A stretch of 64,000 nucleotides of DNA, taken from assembly GCF_001425175.1 (NCBI RefSeq), contig NZ_LMDV01000001.1, positions 186,001 to 250,000 on the forward strand, in the 5' to 3' direction. Under the pieces are notes generated by a model, which worked only from the letters and a program-made list of their open reading frames with translations, was not told the DNA's origin and did not search any database. This DNA comes from Nocardioides sp. Root1257. GTDB lineage: Bacteria; Actinomycetota; Actinomycetes; Propionibacteriales; Nocardioidaceae. Made by a program: the position numbers and the translations under genes. Shown piece by piece: positions 30,764 through 39,210 of this stretch. Every line of letters starts with the position of its first letter. The first letter of the stretch is position 1.

Positions 30764-32230
30764 TCACCAGGCCTGCAGCGCCGCCGTACGCCGGGACGCC
30801 TCGGCCACCTCGGCAGCCCGGAGCGCGGAGGCGTCCAGGTCGCCGTGCTCGGCCCACCACGCCTGGCCGGACTCCGGCAGGGTGTGGATCGGGTCGTAGT
30901 ACTCGTAGGTCTTGGTGAGGGCATCGGCGGACGTGGCCTCGATGGACGTCCGGTAGTTCTTCGTCCAGTAGGAGACGCCGCGCTCGGTGTCGTAGTCGGC
31001 CAGCTGGTGCACCCAGCGCTTGCCGACGAACGGCACGTCGCAGACGATCCGCGGCGTGGCGAAGCCGGGCAGGTAGCCCATGATGTGGTGCTGCAGCCGC
31101 TGCGCGTCGGCGACCGAGACCCGCCAGTGCTCCGAGTAGGGGATCAGGTCGCACATGTAGAAGTAGTACGGCATGATCTGCGCGCCATCGAGCAGGCGGA
31201 AGCACAGGTCGAGCAGCGCGTGCGGGTCGGCGTTGACGCCGTTGAGCAGCACGCCCTGGTTGCGCACGTCGCGTACGCCGGCCTCCAGCATCGCCTTCGA
31301 CGCGGCCGCCACCATCGGGGTGATCGAGTTGGCGTGGTTGGCGTGCGTGTGGATCGCCAGCGACACCCCGCGCGAGCGGGCGACGGTCGCGACCCGCTCG
31401 ACGCCGGCGCGGACGTCGTCCTGCAGCCAGTGCTGGGGGAGCCCGACGAGCGCCTTGGTGGCGAGCCGGATGTCGCGGATGTTCTCGATCTCGAGCAGCT
31501 GGGTGAGGAAGTCCTCGAGCCGCGGCCACGGCATGTTCGCCACGTCGCCACCGGAGACGACGACGTCGCGCACCTGCGGCGTACGACGCAGGTAGTCGAG
31601 CATCGAGCCGAGACGGTCGACCGGCTTGCCGACGAACTTCAGCTTGTCGACGGTGGCGGTCGAGTTGCCGACGAGGTCCATCCGCGTGCAGTGCCCGCAG
31701 TACTGGGGGCAGGTCGGGAGCAGCTCGGCGAGCACCTTGGTCGGGTAGCGGTGCGTGAGGCCCTCGGCCACCCACATGTCGTGCTCGTGCAGCGAGTCGC
31801 GGGTGGCGTGCGGGTGCGAGGGCCAGTCGGTGCGTCGGTCGGAGAAGACCGGGATCATGTAGTGCCGGACCGGGTCGGCGTAGAACGCCTCGGTCAGCGA
31901 GCCCGGACCGGCCACCGTCTCGTGCGGCACCATCGTGTTCATCATCTGCGGCGGCACGAGCATCGACATCGTCGCCCGCTCGGCCTGGTCGCGCTCGAGG
32001 TCGGCGTAGAAGCGCTCGTCGACCAGGTCGCCCAGGAGCTCACGCAGCTGCTTGACGTTCTTGACGCAGTGCGACCGCTGCCACTGCACCGACGCCCACT
32101 CCTCGGCGGTGACGTCGCGCCACCCGGGGAAGCGGGTCCAGTCCGGCTCGACGAGCTCGACCTGCCGGTAGGGGTAGGGCTGACCGGTCTGGTCCTCGAC
32201 CAGGGAGGCGATGCTCGTCTCGATGCTCAT
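30764..32230 (-). CDS. Lysine 2,3-aminomutase family radical SAM enzyme
   Basis: This family moves an amino group from C2 to C3 (lysine to beta-lysine, or glutamate) using SAM, a 4Fe-4S cluster and PLP. The 488 residues contain the cluster motif CPQYCGHC at 174-181 (CX3CX2C), the substrate-loop VVSGGDVANMP and a C-terminal VPFVGKRWVHQ that could supply the PLP lysine. It is about 70 residues longer than clostridial KamA. The ATG is preceded by a leaderless -10. A GNAT gene lies 59 nt upstream on the same strand. Confidence 0.88.
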   Translation of the reverse strand: MSIETSIASLVEDQTGQPYPYRQVELVEPDWTRFPGWRDVTAEEWASVQWQRSHCVKNVKQLRELLGDLVDERFYADLERDQAERATMSMLVPPQMMNTMVPHETVAGPGSLTEAFYADPVRHYMIPVFSDRRTDWPSHPHATRDSLHEHDMWVAEGLTHRYPTKVLAELLPTCPQYCGHCTRMDLVGNSTATVDKLKFVGKPVDRLGSMLDYLRRTPQVRDVVVSGGDVANMPWPRLEDFLTQLLEIENIRDIRLATKALVGLPQHWLQDDVRAGVERVATVARSRGVSLAIHTHANHANSITPMVAAASKAMLEAGVRDVRNQGVLLNGVNADPHALLDLCFRLLDGAQIMPYYFYMCDLIPYSEHWRVSVADAQRLQHHIMGYLPGFATPRIVCDVPFVGKRWVHQLADYDTERGVSYWTKNYRTSIEATSADALTKTYEYYDPIHTLPESGQAWWAEHGDLDASALRAAEVAEASRRTAALQAW

Positions 32231-32242
32231 GCACCGAGGGTA
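32231..32242 (-). promoter_or_regulatory. Leaderless -10 of the aminomutase gene
   Basis: On the minus strand TACCCT is followed by 6 nt and the ATG at 32230. Confidence 0.5.
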
Positions 32243-32289
32243 GACGGAGATATTGCGGCGCTGCAAACGCCTGGCCGCATGTTTTCCCG

Positions 32290-32883
32290 TCAGATCAGAT
32301 TGCTGGCAAGTAACGTCCGGCGCACAACGGCGTGACCCGGGGGCACGCCGTACCGGCGCAGGTAGACCGTCTCGACGAGCGAGCGCAGCGGCGGCTCGGG
32401 CTCGTCGGCGAGCGGGGCGTCCATCAGCAGCAGCTGCGGGGCATGGCCGTCGTCGTGCGGAGGCAGGTAGTCGCGCACCGGGTGCAGCCGACCGCCGAGG
32501 CGCTCGTAGAAGACGATCCGCCGGCGGTGCTCGTCGACGAGCTCGGGAGAGAGGCCGGCCTCGTCCGGGTCCTCGACGTCCCAGACGAGGCGGGTGCGGC
32601 CCTCGGCCGCGAGCCGGTCGGTCACCTCGCGCCACATCGCCGACCCGGTGCCGCGGCCCCGACGCCCGACGGCGTAGTAGCGCAGGAACGTCCACGGCGT
32701 CTCGGCCAGGTCGCGCACCAGGGCGAAGCCGGCCGGCCCGTCCTCGTCGAGCAGCACCAGCATCCGGTCGACGAAGAGGTCGTCGAACGGTGCCTGCAGC
32801 TCGTCCGGGAAGGCGTCCTCGTAGATCGCCCGCACGATGCCGCGCTGCTGGGGGCTCAGGGTTGTCGCCTCGACGAGGGTCAC
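32290..32883 (-). CDS. GNAT-family N-acetyltransferase
   Basis: The 197-residue protein has the GNAT acetyl-CoA loop in YAVGRRGRGTGSAMWREVTDRL followed by IVFYERLGGRLHPV. The acceptor is unknown. Its GTG start overlaps the stop of the amidohydrolase gene (GTGA), making it the last gene of the operon running from 36644. The adjacent aminomutase raises the possibility of acetyl-beta-lysine formation as by AblAB of methanogens, but sequence similarity to AblB was not established. Confidence 0.82.
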   Translation of the reverse strand: MTLVEATTLSPQQRGIVRAIYEDAFPDELQAPFDDLFVDRMLVLLDEDGPAGFALVRDLAETPWTFLRYYAVGRRGRGTGSAMWREVTDRLAAEGRTRLVWDVEDPDEAGLSPELVDEHRRRIVFYERLGGRLHPVRDYLPPHDDGHAPQLLLMDAPLADEPEPPLRSLVETVYLRRYGVPPGHAVVRRTLLASNLI

Positions 32884-34481
32884 CGCTCCCACACCACCTG
32901 TCCGGCCAGCACGGTCGACAGGACCTCGATGTCGCGGATCGCCGTCGGCCCGACGGTCGCCGGGTCGTCCGAGAGCACGGCCAGGTCGGCGTACTTGCCG
33001 ACCTCGATCGTGCCGCGATCCCGCTCCGCGTGGGAGGCGTACGCCGAGCCCAACGTGTACGCCGTGAGCGCCTCGAGCCCGGAGATCGCCTCCTCCGCAC
33101 CGCACGGCTGTCCGCCGTCCGTCAGCCGGTTGACCATGTCGTGCATCCCGCGCAGCGGAGCGCCCTCGACGACCGGACGGTCCGAGCTGCCCGGCGGCGT
33201 GATGCCGGCGTCCAACAACGAGCGGTAGCGGTAGGCCCACCCCGCGCGCTCCGGGCCGAGCGCGCGCAGCATCCCGTCGCCGATCTCGCCGACGAAGCGG
33301 CCCTGGGGCACCGGGACGACCCCCAGCGCCGCGGCGCGGGCGACCTGGTCGGGCCGGGAGACGCCGAAGTGCTCGATCCGGTGTCGTACGTCGGGCCGTG
33401 GACAGCGCCGCTGCGCCTCCTCGACCGCGTCCAGGACGAGGTCGATCGCCGCGTCACCGATCGCGTGCGCGGCCACCCGCCAGCCGGACCGGTGCGCGTC
33501 CAGGATCCGCGCGCGCAGGGCACCAGCGTCGTCCTGGAGGTAGCCACGCTCGCCCGGGGTGTCCGCGAAGTCCTCGGTCATCGAGCAGGTGTGCCCGATC
33601 AGGGAGCCGTCGCTGAAGATCTTCACCGGCCCGATCCGCAGCCGGTCGTCACCGAGACCGGTGCGGATGCCGAGGTCCAGGCCGATGTCGATGCCGTCGG
33701 ACGCGTGCGCGGTCACGGGGTGCAGCACGTCGGAGGCGACCATGAGCTCGACCCGGACCGGCAGCCGGCCGAGGTCGCGTGCCCGCTGGTAGGCGGCCAC
33801 CTCGACGGGGCTCTTGCCGATCCAGCCGCCACCGACACCGGCCTCGACCACGCTGGTGATGCCTTGCGACAGGTAGACCCGTCCGGCCCGCTCGATCGCG
33901 TCGACCAGCGCGTCGACGGGGTAGGGGAGGACCAGGCGGTTCAGGAGCTGCTGGGCCTGCTCCTGGAGCAGCCCGGTCGGGCGACCGGCGGCGTCGACCA
34001 CCACGAGCCCGCCGGGGACGTCGACGGGCGCGTCGGCGATGCCCAGGTCGGCGAGCAGTGCGCCGTTGGCGACGCACATGTGCCCGGACGTGTGCTTGAG
34101 CCAGACCCGACGCCCCGGCGCGACCCGGTCGAGCACGTCGCGGTCGGGGTGGGCGCCGAGCTTGTTCTCGTCGTAGCCGGCGCCGATGATCCAGGCGCCC
34201 TCGGGGGAGGTCGTCGCACGGGCCGCTACGGCGTCGTACAACGCCTCGAGGGTGGGCACCCGGAGGTCGACCTCGTCGAGCGACAGGCCGTACCACGCCA
34301 TGTGGTTGTGGGCGTCGTGGAAGCCCGGGGTCACGACGGCACCGCCGAGATCGATGGTCCGGTGCGCCGGCACGTCCTCCAGCGCCACGATGCGGTCGCG
34401 CCAGATCGCGACCGCAGGAGCGACGGCGTCGCCGGCCAGGGTGCGCACCCGCGCGTTGGTCAGCAGCAGGTCCGCCTTCAT
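32880..34481 (-). CDS. Amidohydrolase (YtcJ-like)
   Basis: The 533 residues belong to the amidohydrolase-3 group. The metal ligands are visible as DAHNHM near the N-terminus, HAIGDAAID, HRIEHFG and the late SSDRP. Members hydrolyse amide or ester bonds in small molecules; the substrate here is unknown. Stop and start codons overlap both neighbours by 4 nt, so it is translated as part of the enoyl-CoA hydratase/acyl-CoA ligase operon. Confidence 0.88.
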   Translation of the reverse strand: MKADLLLTNARVRTLAGDAVAPAVAIWRDRIVALEDVPAHRTIDLGGAVVTPGFHDAHNHMAWYGLSLDEVDLRVPTLEALYDAVAARATTSPEGAWIIGAGYDENKLGAHPDRDVLDRVAPGRRVWLKHTSGHMCVANGALLADLGIADAPVDVPGGLVVVDAAGRPTGLLQEQAQQLLNRLVLPYPVDALVDAIERAGRVYLSQGITSVVEAGVGGGWIGKSPVEVAAYQRARDLGRLPVRVELMVASDVLHPVTAHASDGIDIGLDLGIRTGLGDDRLRIGPVKIFSDGSLIGHTCSMTEDFADTPGERGYLQDDAGALRARILDAHRSGWRVAAHAIGDAAIDLVLDAVEEAQRRCPRPDVRHRIEHFGVSRPDQVARAAALGVVPVPQGRFVGEIGDGMLRALGPERAGWAYRYRSLLDAGITPPGSSDRPVVEGAPLRGMHDMVNRLTDGGQPCGAEEAISGLEALTAYTLGSAYASHAERDRGTIEVGKYADLAVLSDDPATVGPTAIRDIEVLSTVLAGQVVWER

Positions 34482-35902
34482 GCTCGCCCCGCCTTCAGGG
34501 CGGCCTTCTCGACCCGCTGCGACGCCGTCAGTGGCAGGTCGTCGCGGAACTCCCACTGGCTGGGCACCTTGAACGCGGCGAGCCGCTCGACACACCACGC
34601 GGTGAGCTCGTCCGAGGAGGCACCCGGCGCCACGACGTACGCCTTGACCTCCTCGCCGCGGATCTCGTCGGGTACGCCGAGGACGGCAGCGAGCCGGACC
34701 GCGGGGTGGGTGAGCAGCACGTCCTCGACCTCGCGTGCTGCGATGTTCTCGCCGCTGCGGCGGATCATGTCCTTGAGGCGACCGGCGAGGTAGACGCGTC
34801 CCTGGTCGTCGAGCCGCGCCAGGTCGCCGGTCGGGAACCACCCGTCCACGAAGGGGTCCGGCTGTCCGAGGTAGCCCTCCATCATCCCGGGGCCGCGCAG
34901 CCACATCTGCCCGTCGTCGTCGATGCGCACCTCGCGGTGCGCGGCCGGCCGGCCGAGGCAGCCGGAGCCGACCAGCTCGTCGTGGTCGTCGGGGGAGACC
35001 CGGATGTCGGCGCCGGTCTCGGTCATGCCGAACGCCTCGAACCACGGGACGCCCCAGCGGGCCTCGAGATCCGCGTGCAGGGCGGGTGGGATCGCCGAGC
35101 ACTGGACGGCGCGCACCCGGTGGGCCCGGTCCAGGTCGTCGGCCGGCATCTTGAGCAGGAGCGTCGGCATCGCGGCCAGGCAGTAGAAGTAGGTGACGTC
35201 GTGCGCGCGCACCTGCGACCAGAACGTCGACGGGTGGAAGCCGTCCAGCGCGACCAGGTGGGCGCCGGCCAGCAGCGCGGACACGACGTTCCACTGCGGG
35301 TCGAGGTAGAAGAACGGCTGCGCCGTCAGCATCACGTCGTCGGCGCGCAGGTGCGGGAACTCCTCGACCATCGACGTCGCGAGGGTGGTCCAGTAGCGGT
35401 GGGTGAGCACACAGCCCTTCGGGTGCCCGGTGGTGCCGGAGGTGTACTGCACGTTCACCGGAGCCGCGGGATCCACCGGCCCCTGCTCCCAGGGCCCCGC
35501 CGGATTCAGGTCCGCCACGTCCACGACCTCGACGAGCGGCTCCAGGAGCCCGGCGTACGACGGCGACGTGACGGCCAGCCGGGCGCCCGCGTCGGCGACG
35601 ACGTGGCCGGCGTCGGCGGTGCGGTAGCGGACGTTCAGCGGGACCATCGCCGCGCCCAGGCGCATCAGCGCGAACCAGACCAGCGGGAGCTCGGGCTGGT
35701 TGTCGAGCATCACCGCCACCCGGTCTCCCGGCTGCACCCCACGCTCGCGCAGCGCCTGGGCGAGGCGCGACGTTTGGTCACCAACCGTAGAGAAGGTGAG
35801 CGTCTGCTCGGTGCCGTCCGCGGCCACGAACGTCCACGCGGGCCGCTCGGGCCACCGCTCGGCGGCGGCCAGCAGGAGGTCGACGAGGGACTGCTCAGCC
35901 AC
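34478..35902 (-). CDS. AMP-forming acyl-CoA ligase
   Basis: The 474 residues activate a carboxylic acid to its CoA ester. The P-loop motif VQYTSGTTGHPKGC, AFGMTETG, GWFPTGDLARLDDQGRVYLAGRLKDMIRRSGENIAAREVE and a C-terminal VEKAALKAG (without the usual PRT-x-x-G-K context) are present. Homologues include crotonobetaine/carnitine-CoA ligases. The start is GTG, overlapping the upstream stop by 8 nt. Residues VGDQTS near position 40 are encoded by a half-copy of the palindromic element. Confidence 0.9.
   Translation of the reverse strand: MAEQSLVDLLLAAAERWPERPAWTFVAADGTEQTLTFSTVGDQTSRLAQALRERGVQPGDRVAVMLDNQPELPLVWFALMRLGAAMVPLNVRYRTADAGHVVADAGARLAVTSPSYAGLLEPLVEVVDVADLNPAGPWEQGPVDPAAPVNVQYTSGTTGHPKGCVLTHRYWTTLATSMVEEFPHLRADDVMLTAQPFFYLDPQWNVVSALLAGAHLVALDGFHPSTFWSQVRAHDVTYFYCLAAMPTLLLKMPADDLDRAHRVRAVQCSAIPPALHADLEARWGVPWFEAFGMTETGADIRVSPDDHDELVGSGCLGRPAAHREVRIDDDGQMWLRGPGMMEGYLGQPDPFVDGWFPTGDLARLDDQGRVYLAGRLKDMIRRSGENIAAREVEDVLLTHPAVRLAAVLGVPDEIRGEEVKAYVVAPGASSDELTAWCVERLAAFKVPSQWEFRDDLPLTASQRVEKAALKAGRA
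35769..35790. repeat. Palindromic element half-copy inside a coding sequence (locus 10)
   Basis: ACGTTTGGTCACCAACCGTAGA matches 21 of 22 bases of the left arm and inner arm of locus 12. On the coding strand it reads in frame as V-G-D-Q-T-S and causes no frameshift. A clear second half at 40 bp is not seen. Confidence 0.7.
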
Positions 35903-36644
35903 GGGTGAAGGCCTCCTTGGGTGCCGCGCCCTCCCCGGACAGGGAGGTCAGGACGGCGTGGTCGACCTCGCGGACCATCGCCTCCTCCAGCGTGGCATCC
36001 AGGCCGTGGTCGAGCACCTGCTTGGCGAGACTCAGCGCGAGCGGCGGACGCTCCACGAAGCGCTGGGCCAGCTCGAGGGCCACGGTCTCGTGCTCGCCGG
36101 CGGGTACGGCGCGCGCGACCATCCCGAGCGCCGCCGCCTCGGCGCCGGTCACCCGGTCGCCGAGCAGGAGCAGCTCCTTGGCCTTGGCCCACCCGACCAG
36201 CATCGGCAGCAGCCGGGAGATGCCACCGGTCACGCTCAGACCGACACCGACCTCCGGGAAGCCGAACTGGGCGTCCTCGCTGGCCACCACCACGTCGCAG
36301 GCGAGCGCGAACTCGCAGCCGGCGCCCAGCGCGTAGCCGTGCACCGCGGCGACCACCGGGCCGGGGAACCGACGGGTGAGCCGGGTGACCTCCTGGATCG
36401 CCTCCAGGCGCCGCCGGGTCTGCACCGGGGTCTCGACGGGCTCCGGCTCCTTCAGGTCGTGGCCGGCGCAGAACGCCCGACCGCGGCCGGCCAGCACCAC
36501 CACGCGCGCGTCCTCCTCGGCCGCACGGGTCAGCGCCGCACCGAGCTGGTCGGTGAGCGCGGCGGTGACGGCGTTCAGGCGCTCGGGCCGGTTGAGGTGG
36601 AGCAGTGCGATCGCACCGTCCCGGCTGTACTCGACGACCTCCAC
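35895..36644 (-). CDS. Enoyl-CoA hydratase/isomerase family protein
   Basis: The 249-residue crotonase-fold enzyme has the oxyanion-hole segments AFCAGHDLKEPE and GYALGAGCEFALACDVVVASEDAQFGFPEVGVGL, with the second catalytic region glutamate in PEVG. It likely hydrates the CoA ester made by the next gene. The GTG at 36644 was chosen because AAGGAG lies 7 nt upstream; the in-frame ATG at 36662 would put that site inside the gene. First gene of a four-gene overlapping operon. Confidence 0.9.
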   Translation of the reverse strand: MEVVEYSRDGAIALLHLNRPERLNAVTAALTDQLGAALTRAAEEDARVVVLAGRGRAFCAGHDLKEPEPVETPVQTRRRLEAIQEVTRLTRRFPGPVVAAVHGYALGAGCEFALACDVVVASEDAQFGFPEVGVGLSVTGGISRLLPMLVGWAKAKELLLLGDRVTGAEAAALGMVARAVPAGEHETVALELAQRFVERPPLALSLAKQVLDHGLDATLEEAMVREVDHAVLTSLSGEGAAPKEAFTRG

Positions 36645-36670
36645 CGGAGGACTCCTTCGCATCGGGGCTA

Positions 36671-36690
36671 CCGATCGATCGATCGATCGG
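36671..36690. promoter_or_regulatory. Probable TetR operator, perfect 20-bp palindrome
   Basis: CCGATCGATCGATCGATCGG is identical to its reverse complement and lies between the divergent enoyl-CoA hydratase (starts 36644) and TetR (starts 36736) genes, the usual place for an autoregulatory TetR site. Confidence 0.7.
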
Positions 36691-36735
36691 GCATCATGGG
36701 CGACCGTAGAACGCGGCGACGAGAGGGGTCAAGCG

Positions 36736-37326
36736 GTGGCGCAGCCCACGGTGGAGCGGGTCCAGGCCGCTGCCCTCGCGCTCTTCGCCGAGCGCGGCTA
36801 CCACGGCACCGGCATCCGGCAGCTCGCCGACGCCGCCGGACTCTCCTCCGCCTCGCTCTACCACTACATGGGCACCAAGGAGGAGCTGCTCGTCGCCATC
36901 ATGCGCGGCAGCCTCACCGAGCTGCTCGACGCCGCCGAGGCGGCCGCCACCCTGGCCGACCCCCAGGCGCGGCTGGTCGCGCTCGTCGAGCTGCACGTGC
37001 GCACGCACGCGAGCGCGCCCGAGCGCACCCGTGTCGTCGACGACGAGGTCAACGCACTCTCGACGGCAGCACGCGACGAGGTGGTCGGCCTCCGGGACCG
37101 CTACGAGGGCCTGTGGCAGGACACCCTCGACGAGGGCGTCGCCACCGGAGCCTTCGAGGTCGGCTCCACCGCCGTCGTACGCCGAGCGCTGCTGGAGATG
37201 TGCAGCGGCGTCGCGCGCTGGTGGACGCCCGCCGGCGATCTCGACCCGGACGCCCTGGCGGCGGAGTACGCCGGTCTAGCCCTCCGACTGGTCGGCGTGT
37301 CGGCGCGACACGCCGCACCTCGGTGA
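36736..37326 (+). CDS. TetR-family transcriptional regulator
   Basis: The 196 residues begin with a TetR helix-turn-helix (VQAAALALFAERGYHGTGIRQLADAAGLSSASLYHYMGTKEELL) and a ligand-binding helical domain. It is divergent from the catabolic operon at 35.9-36.6 kb and likely represses it until an acyl-CoA intermediate accumulates. The GTG at 36736 follows AGAGGGG. No overlap with other genes. Confidence 0.9.
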   Translation: MAQPTVERVQAAALALFAERGYHGTGIRQLADAAGLSSASLYHYMGTKEELLVAIMRGSLTELLDAAEAAATLADPQARLVALVELHVRTHASAPERTRVVDDEVNALSTAARDEVVGLRDRYEGLWQDTLDEGVATGAFEVGSTAVVRRALLEMCSGVARWWTPAGDLDPDALAAEYAGLALRLVGVSARHAAPR

Positions 37327-37655
37327 AATTTCGAGGCGATCTCGAGCGTCAGACTCCGCTCCTGACCTGCAGATTCGCGCGTCTGTGCAGGTCATCAGGC
37401 GGTTGACAGCGGGCGAGTTTCGCGGCCAAGGTGTGCCGTCCGTTCATGCAGATCGTGGACGGCGGACCGCCGTCCGAGTGGCCGGGTCCGAGGGTGGGGT
37501 GCCAACCACGCCTCGGTCCTTGTTCGCGGAGGTCGGTCCGCTCCCGCGAGAGCGGACGCGGAAGGGACCCGTGTCCCCTAGACAACAGCCGCGGCCCCGG
37601 CAGCCGGTCGAGGTCGGACTGGTCCGAAGGGCGCGGGATCCTTCCGGGGCATCGG
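37327..37655. other. 330-nt gene-free region with hairpins and a possible promoter
   Basis: No convincing gene is present. The stretch holds an inverted repeat TGACCTGCA/TGCAGGTCA (37363-37392), a TTGACA with CAAGGT 18 nt later (near 37403-37432), and three GC-rich stems: GGACGGCG/CGCCGTCC (37457-37475), TCCGCTC/GAGCGGA (37537-37556) and GGGAC/GTCCC (37564-37577). It could encode a small structured RNA or a leader of lnt, although lnt also has a leaderless -10. Confidence 0.4.
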
Positions 37656-37668
37656 TATCGTCTGTCCC
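37656..37668 (+). promoter_or_regulatory. Leaderless -10 of lnt
   Basis: TATCGT is followed by 7 nt and the GTG at 37669. Confidence 0.5.
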
Positions 37669-39210
37669 GTGCTGCTCCGGATCCTGGTGGCCGTCGCGAG
37701 CGGCGTCGGGCTGTCCCTCGCGTTCGAGCCGGTCGCCGTGCCGATCGTCATCCCGTTCGCGGTCGCCGGGTTCGTCCTCACCACCCGCGGCCTGCGGATC
37801 CGCTCGGCCCTTCTCGTCGGCTGGGCGTTCGGGGTCGGCTTCCAGTTCGTGCTGCTCTTCTGGATGCGAGCCGTCGGGTACGACGCCTGGGTCGGGCTCT
37901 CGCTGTGGCAGTCGCTCTTCTACGCCGTGCTCGGCGCGGCCTCCTGCCTCCTGCAGCGGCACCGCCTCTGGCCGCTCTGGGTCGCGGCCGCATGGGTGAC
38001 CACGGAGCTCTGGTACAGCACCTGGCCGTTCAGCGGGATGCCGTGGGGACGCCTCGCTTTCGCCGTCGCCGACACGCCGCTGGCCGATGCGCTGCCCTGG
38101 ATCGGGACGGTCGGCGCGAGCCTCGTGCTCGCCCTCAGCGGCACCCTGCTGGCGTGGGCGGTCGTCGAGCACGGAAGCACCCGGCTCGTCGCCGTGGGCG
38201 CGCTGGCCGCCCTGGCCCTGGCTGGTCTCGTGCTGCCGCTCGCGGTGTCGTGGTCGCCGCACCCCGAGGGCGAGGCCACCGTCGCGGTCGTCCAGGGCGA
38301 CGTGCCCGGCAACGGGGACGACATCCTCTACGACTTCCGCCAGGTGACCCAGAACCAGGTCGACGTGACCACGCGGCTGGCCGACGACGTGGCCGCGGGC
38401 AAGGAGCCGAAGCCGGACTTCGTGCTGTGGCCCGAGAACTCGACGGCCGTGGACCCGTTCCGCGACCAGCAGACCAACGCGGGCATCCTGGCGGCCAGCT
38501 CCGCGATCGGCGTCCCGATCCTGGTGGGCGCCATCGTGGACGCCGGCCCCCAGCACGTCCTCAACCAGGGCATCGTCTGGGACCCGGTCACCGGCGCGGG
38601 GGAGCGGTACACGAAGCACCACCCGGTGGTCTTCGGCGAGTACATCCCCTTCCGGAAGTACCTCGACAACCTCCAGATCGGTCGCCTCACGATGGTGGGC
38701 CGCGACATGGTCTCGGGCACGCGCCTCGACCCGCTGAGCATCGCGGGGGTCGAGGTCGCGGACTCCATCTGCTTCGACGTCGCGTACGACGACGCGATCT
38801 ACGGCCAGGTCGACCGCGGCGCCCAGCTGCTGACCGTGCAGACCAGCAACGCGACCTTCATCCACACCGACCAGATCGACCAGCAGTTCGCGATCACCCG
38901 GCTCCGCGCCGTCGAGACGGGCCGCTGGCTGGCGGTCGCCTCGACGAACGGCGTGTCGGGCGTCATCGCGCCGGACGGCAGCGTGGTCGCGCGGGCCGAG
39001 CCCCGCACCCAGGCGGCGCTCGTGGAGACCGTCGGGCTGGACACCGCGATCACCCCGGCCGTGCGGATCGGGCCGTGGTCGGGGCGGCTGTGCGTGCTGC
39101 TGGCGGGTCTCGGTCTGCTCCTCGCGCTGGTCCCGTATCGTCGTGGTCTCGCCCGACAGGAGGCCGACGAGAGCGACGTTGAGCCCGACGCACTGAGCAG
39201 GAACCGATGA
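37669..39210 (+). CDS. lnt: Apolipoprotein N-acyltransferase
   Basis: Lnt adds the third acyl chain to lipoproteins at the outer face of the membrane. The 513 residues have about six N-terminal transmembrane helices followed by a nitrilase-type domain. FVLWPENSTAVDPF holds the catalytic glutamate, YTKHHPVVFGEYIP the lysine and DSICFDVAYDD the nucleophilic cysteine. The stop overlaps the mannosyltransferase start by 4 nt, the arrangement expected for the lnt-ppm1 pair of actinobacteria. Confidence 0.93.
   Translation: MLLRILVAVASGVGLSLAFEPVAVPIVIPFAVAGFVLTTRGLRIRSALLVGWAFGVGFQFVLLFWMRAVGYDAWVGLSLWQSLFYAVLGAASCLLQRHRLWPLWVAAAWVTTELWYSTWPFSGMPWGRLAFAVADTPLADALPWIGTVGASLVLALSGTLLAWAVVEHGSTRLVAVGALAALALAGLVLPLAVSWSPHPEGEATVAVVQGDVPGNGDDILYDFRQVTQNQVDVTTRLADDVAAGKEPKPDFVLWPENSTAVDPFRDQQTNAGILAASSAIGVPILVGAIVDAGPQHVLNQGIVWDPVTGAGERYTKHHPVVFGEYIPFRKYLDNLQIGRLTMVGRDMVSGTRLDPLSIAGVEVADSICFDVAYDDAIYGQVDRGAQLLTVQTSNATFIHTDQIDQQFAITRLRAVETGRWLAVASTNGVSGVIAPDGSVVARAEPRTQAALVETVGLDTAITPAVRIGPWSGRLCVLLAGLGLLLALVPYRRGLARQEADESDVEPDALSRNR

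Noticed and set aside
35803..35830. Second half of the palindromic element in the acyl-CoA ligase gene
   Set aside because: Only short, weak similarity (CTGC and GGTG) is present at the expected spacing, which is no better than chance.
36661..36700. GATC run as a simple microsatellite
   Set aside because: Its CC/GG ends make a perfect palindrome centred between divergent promoters next to a TetR gene, so an operator is the better reading.
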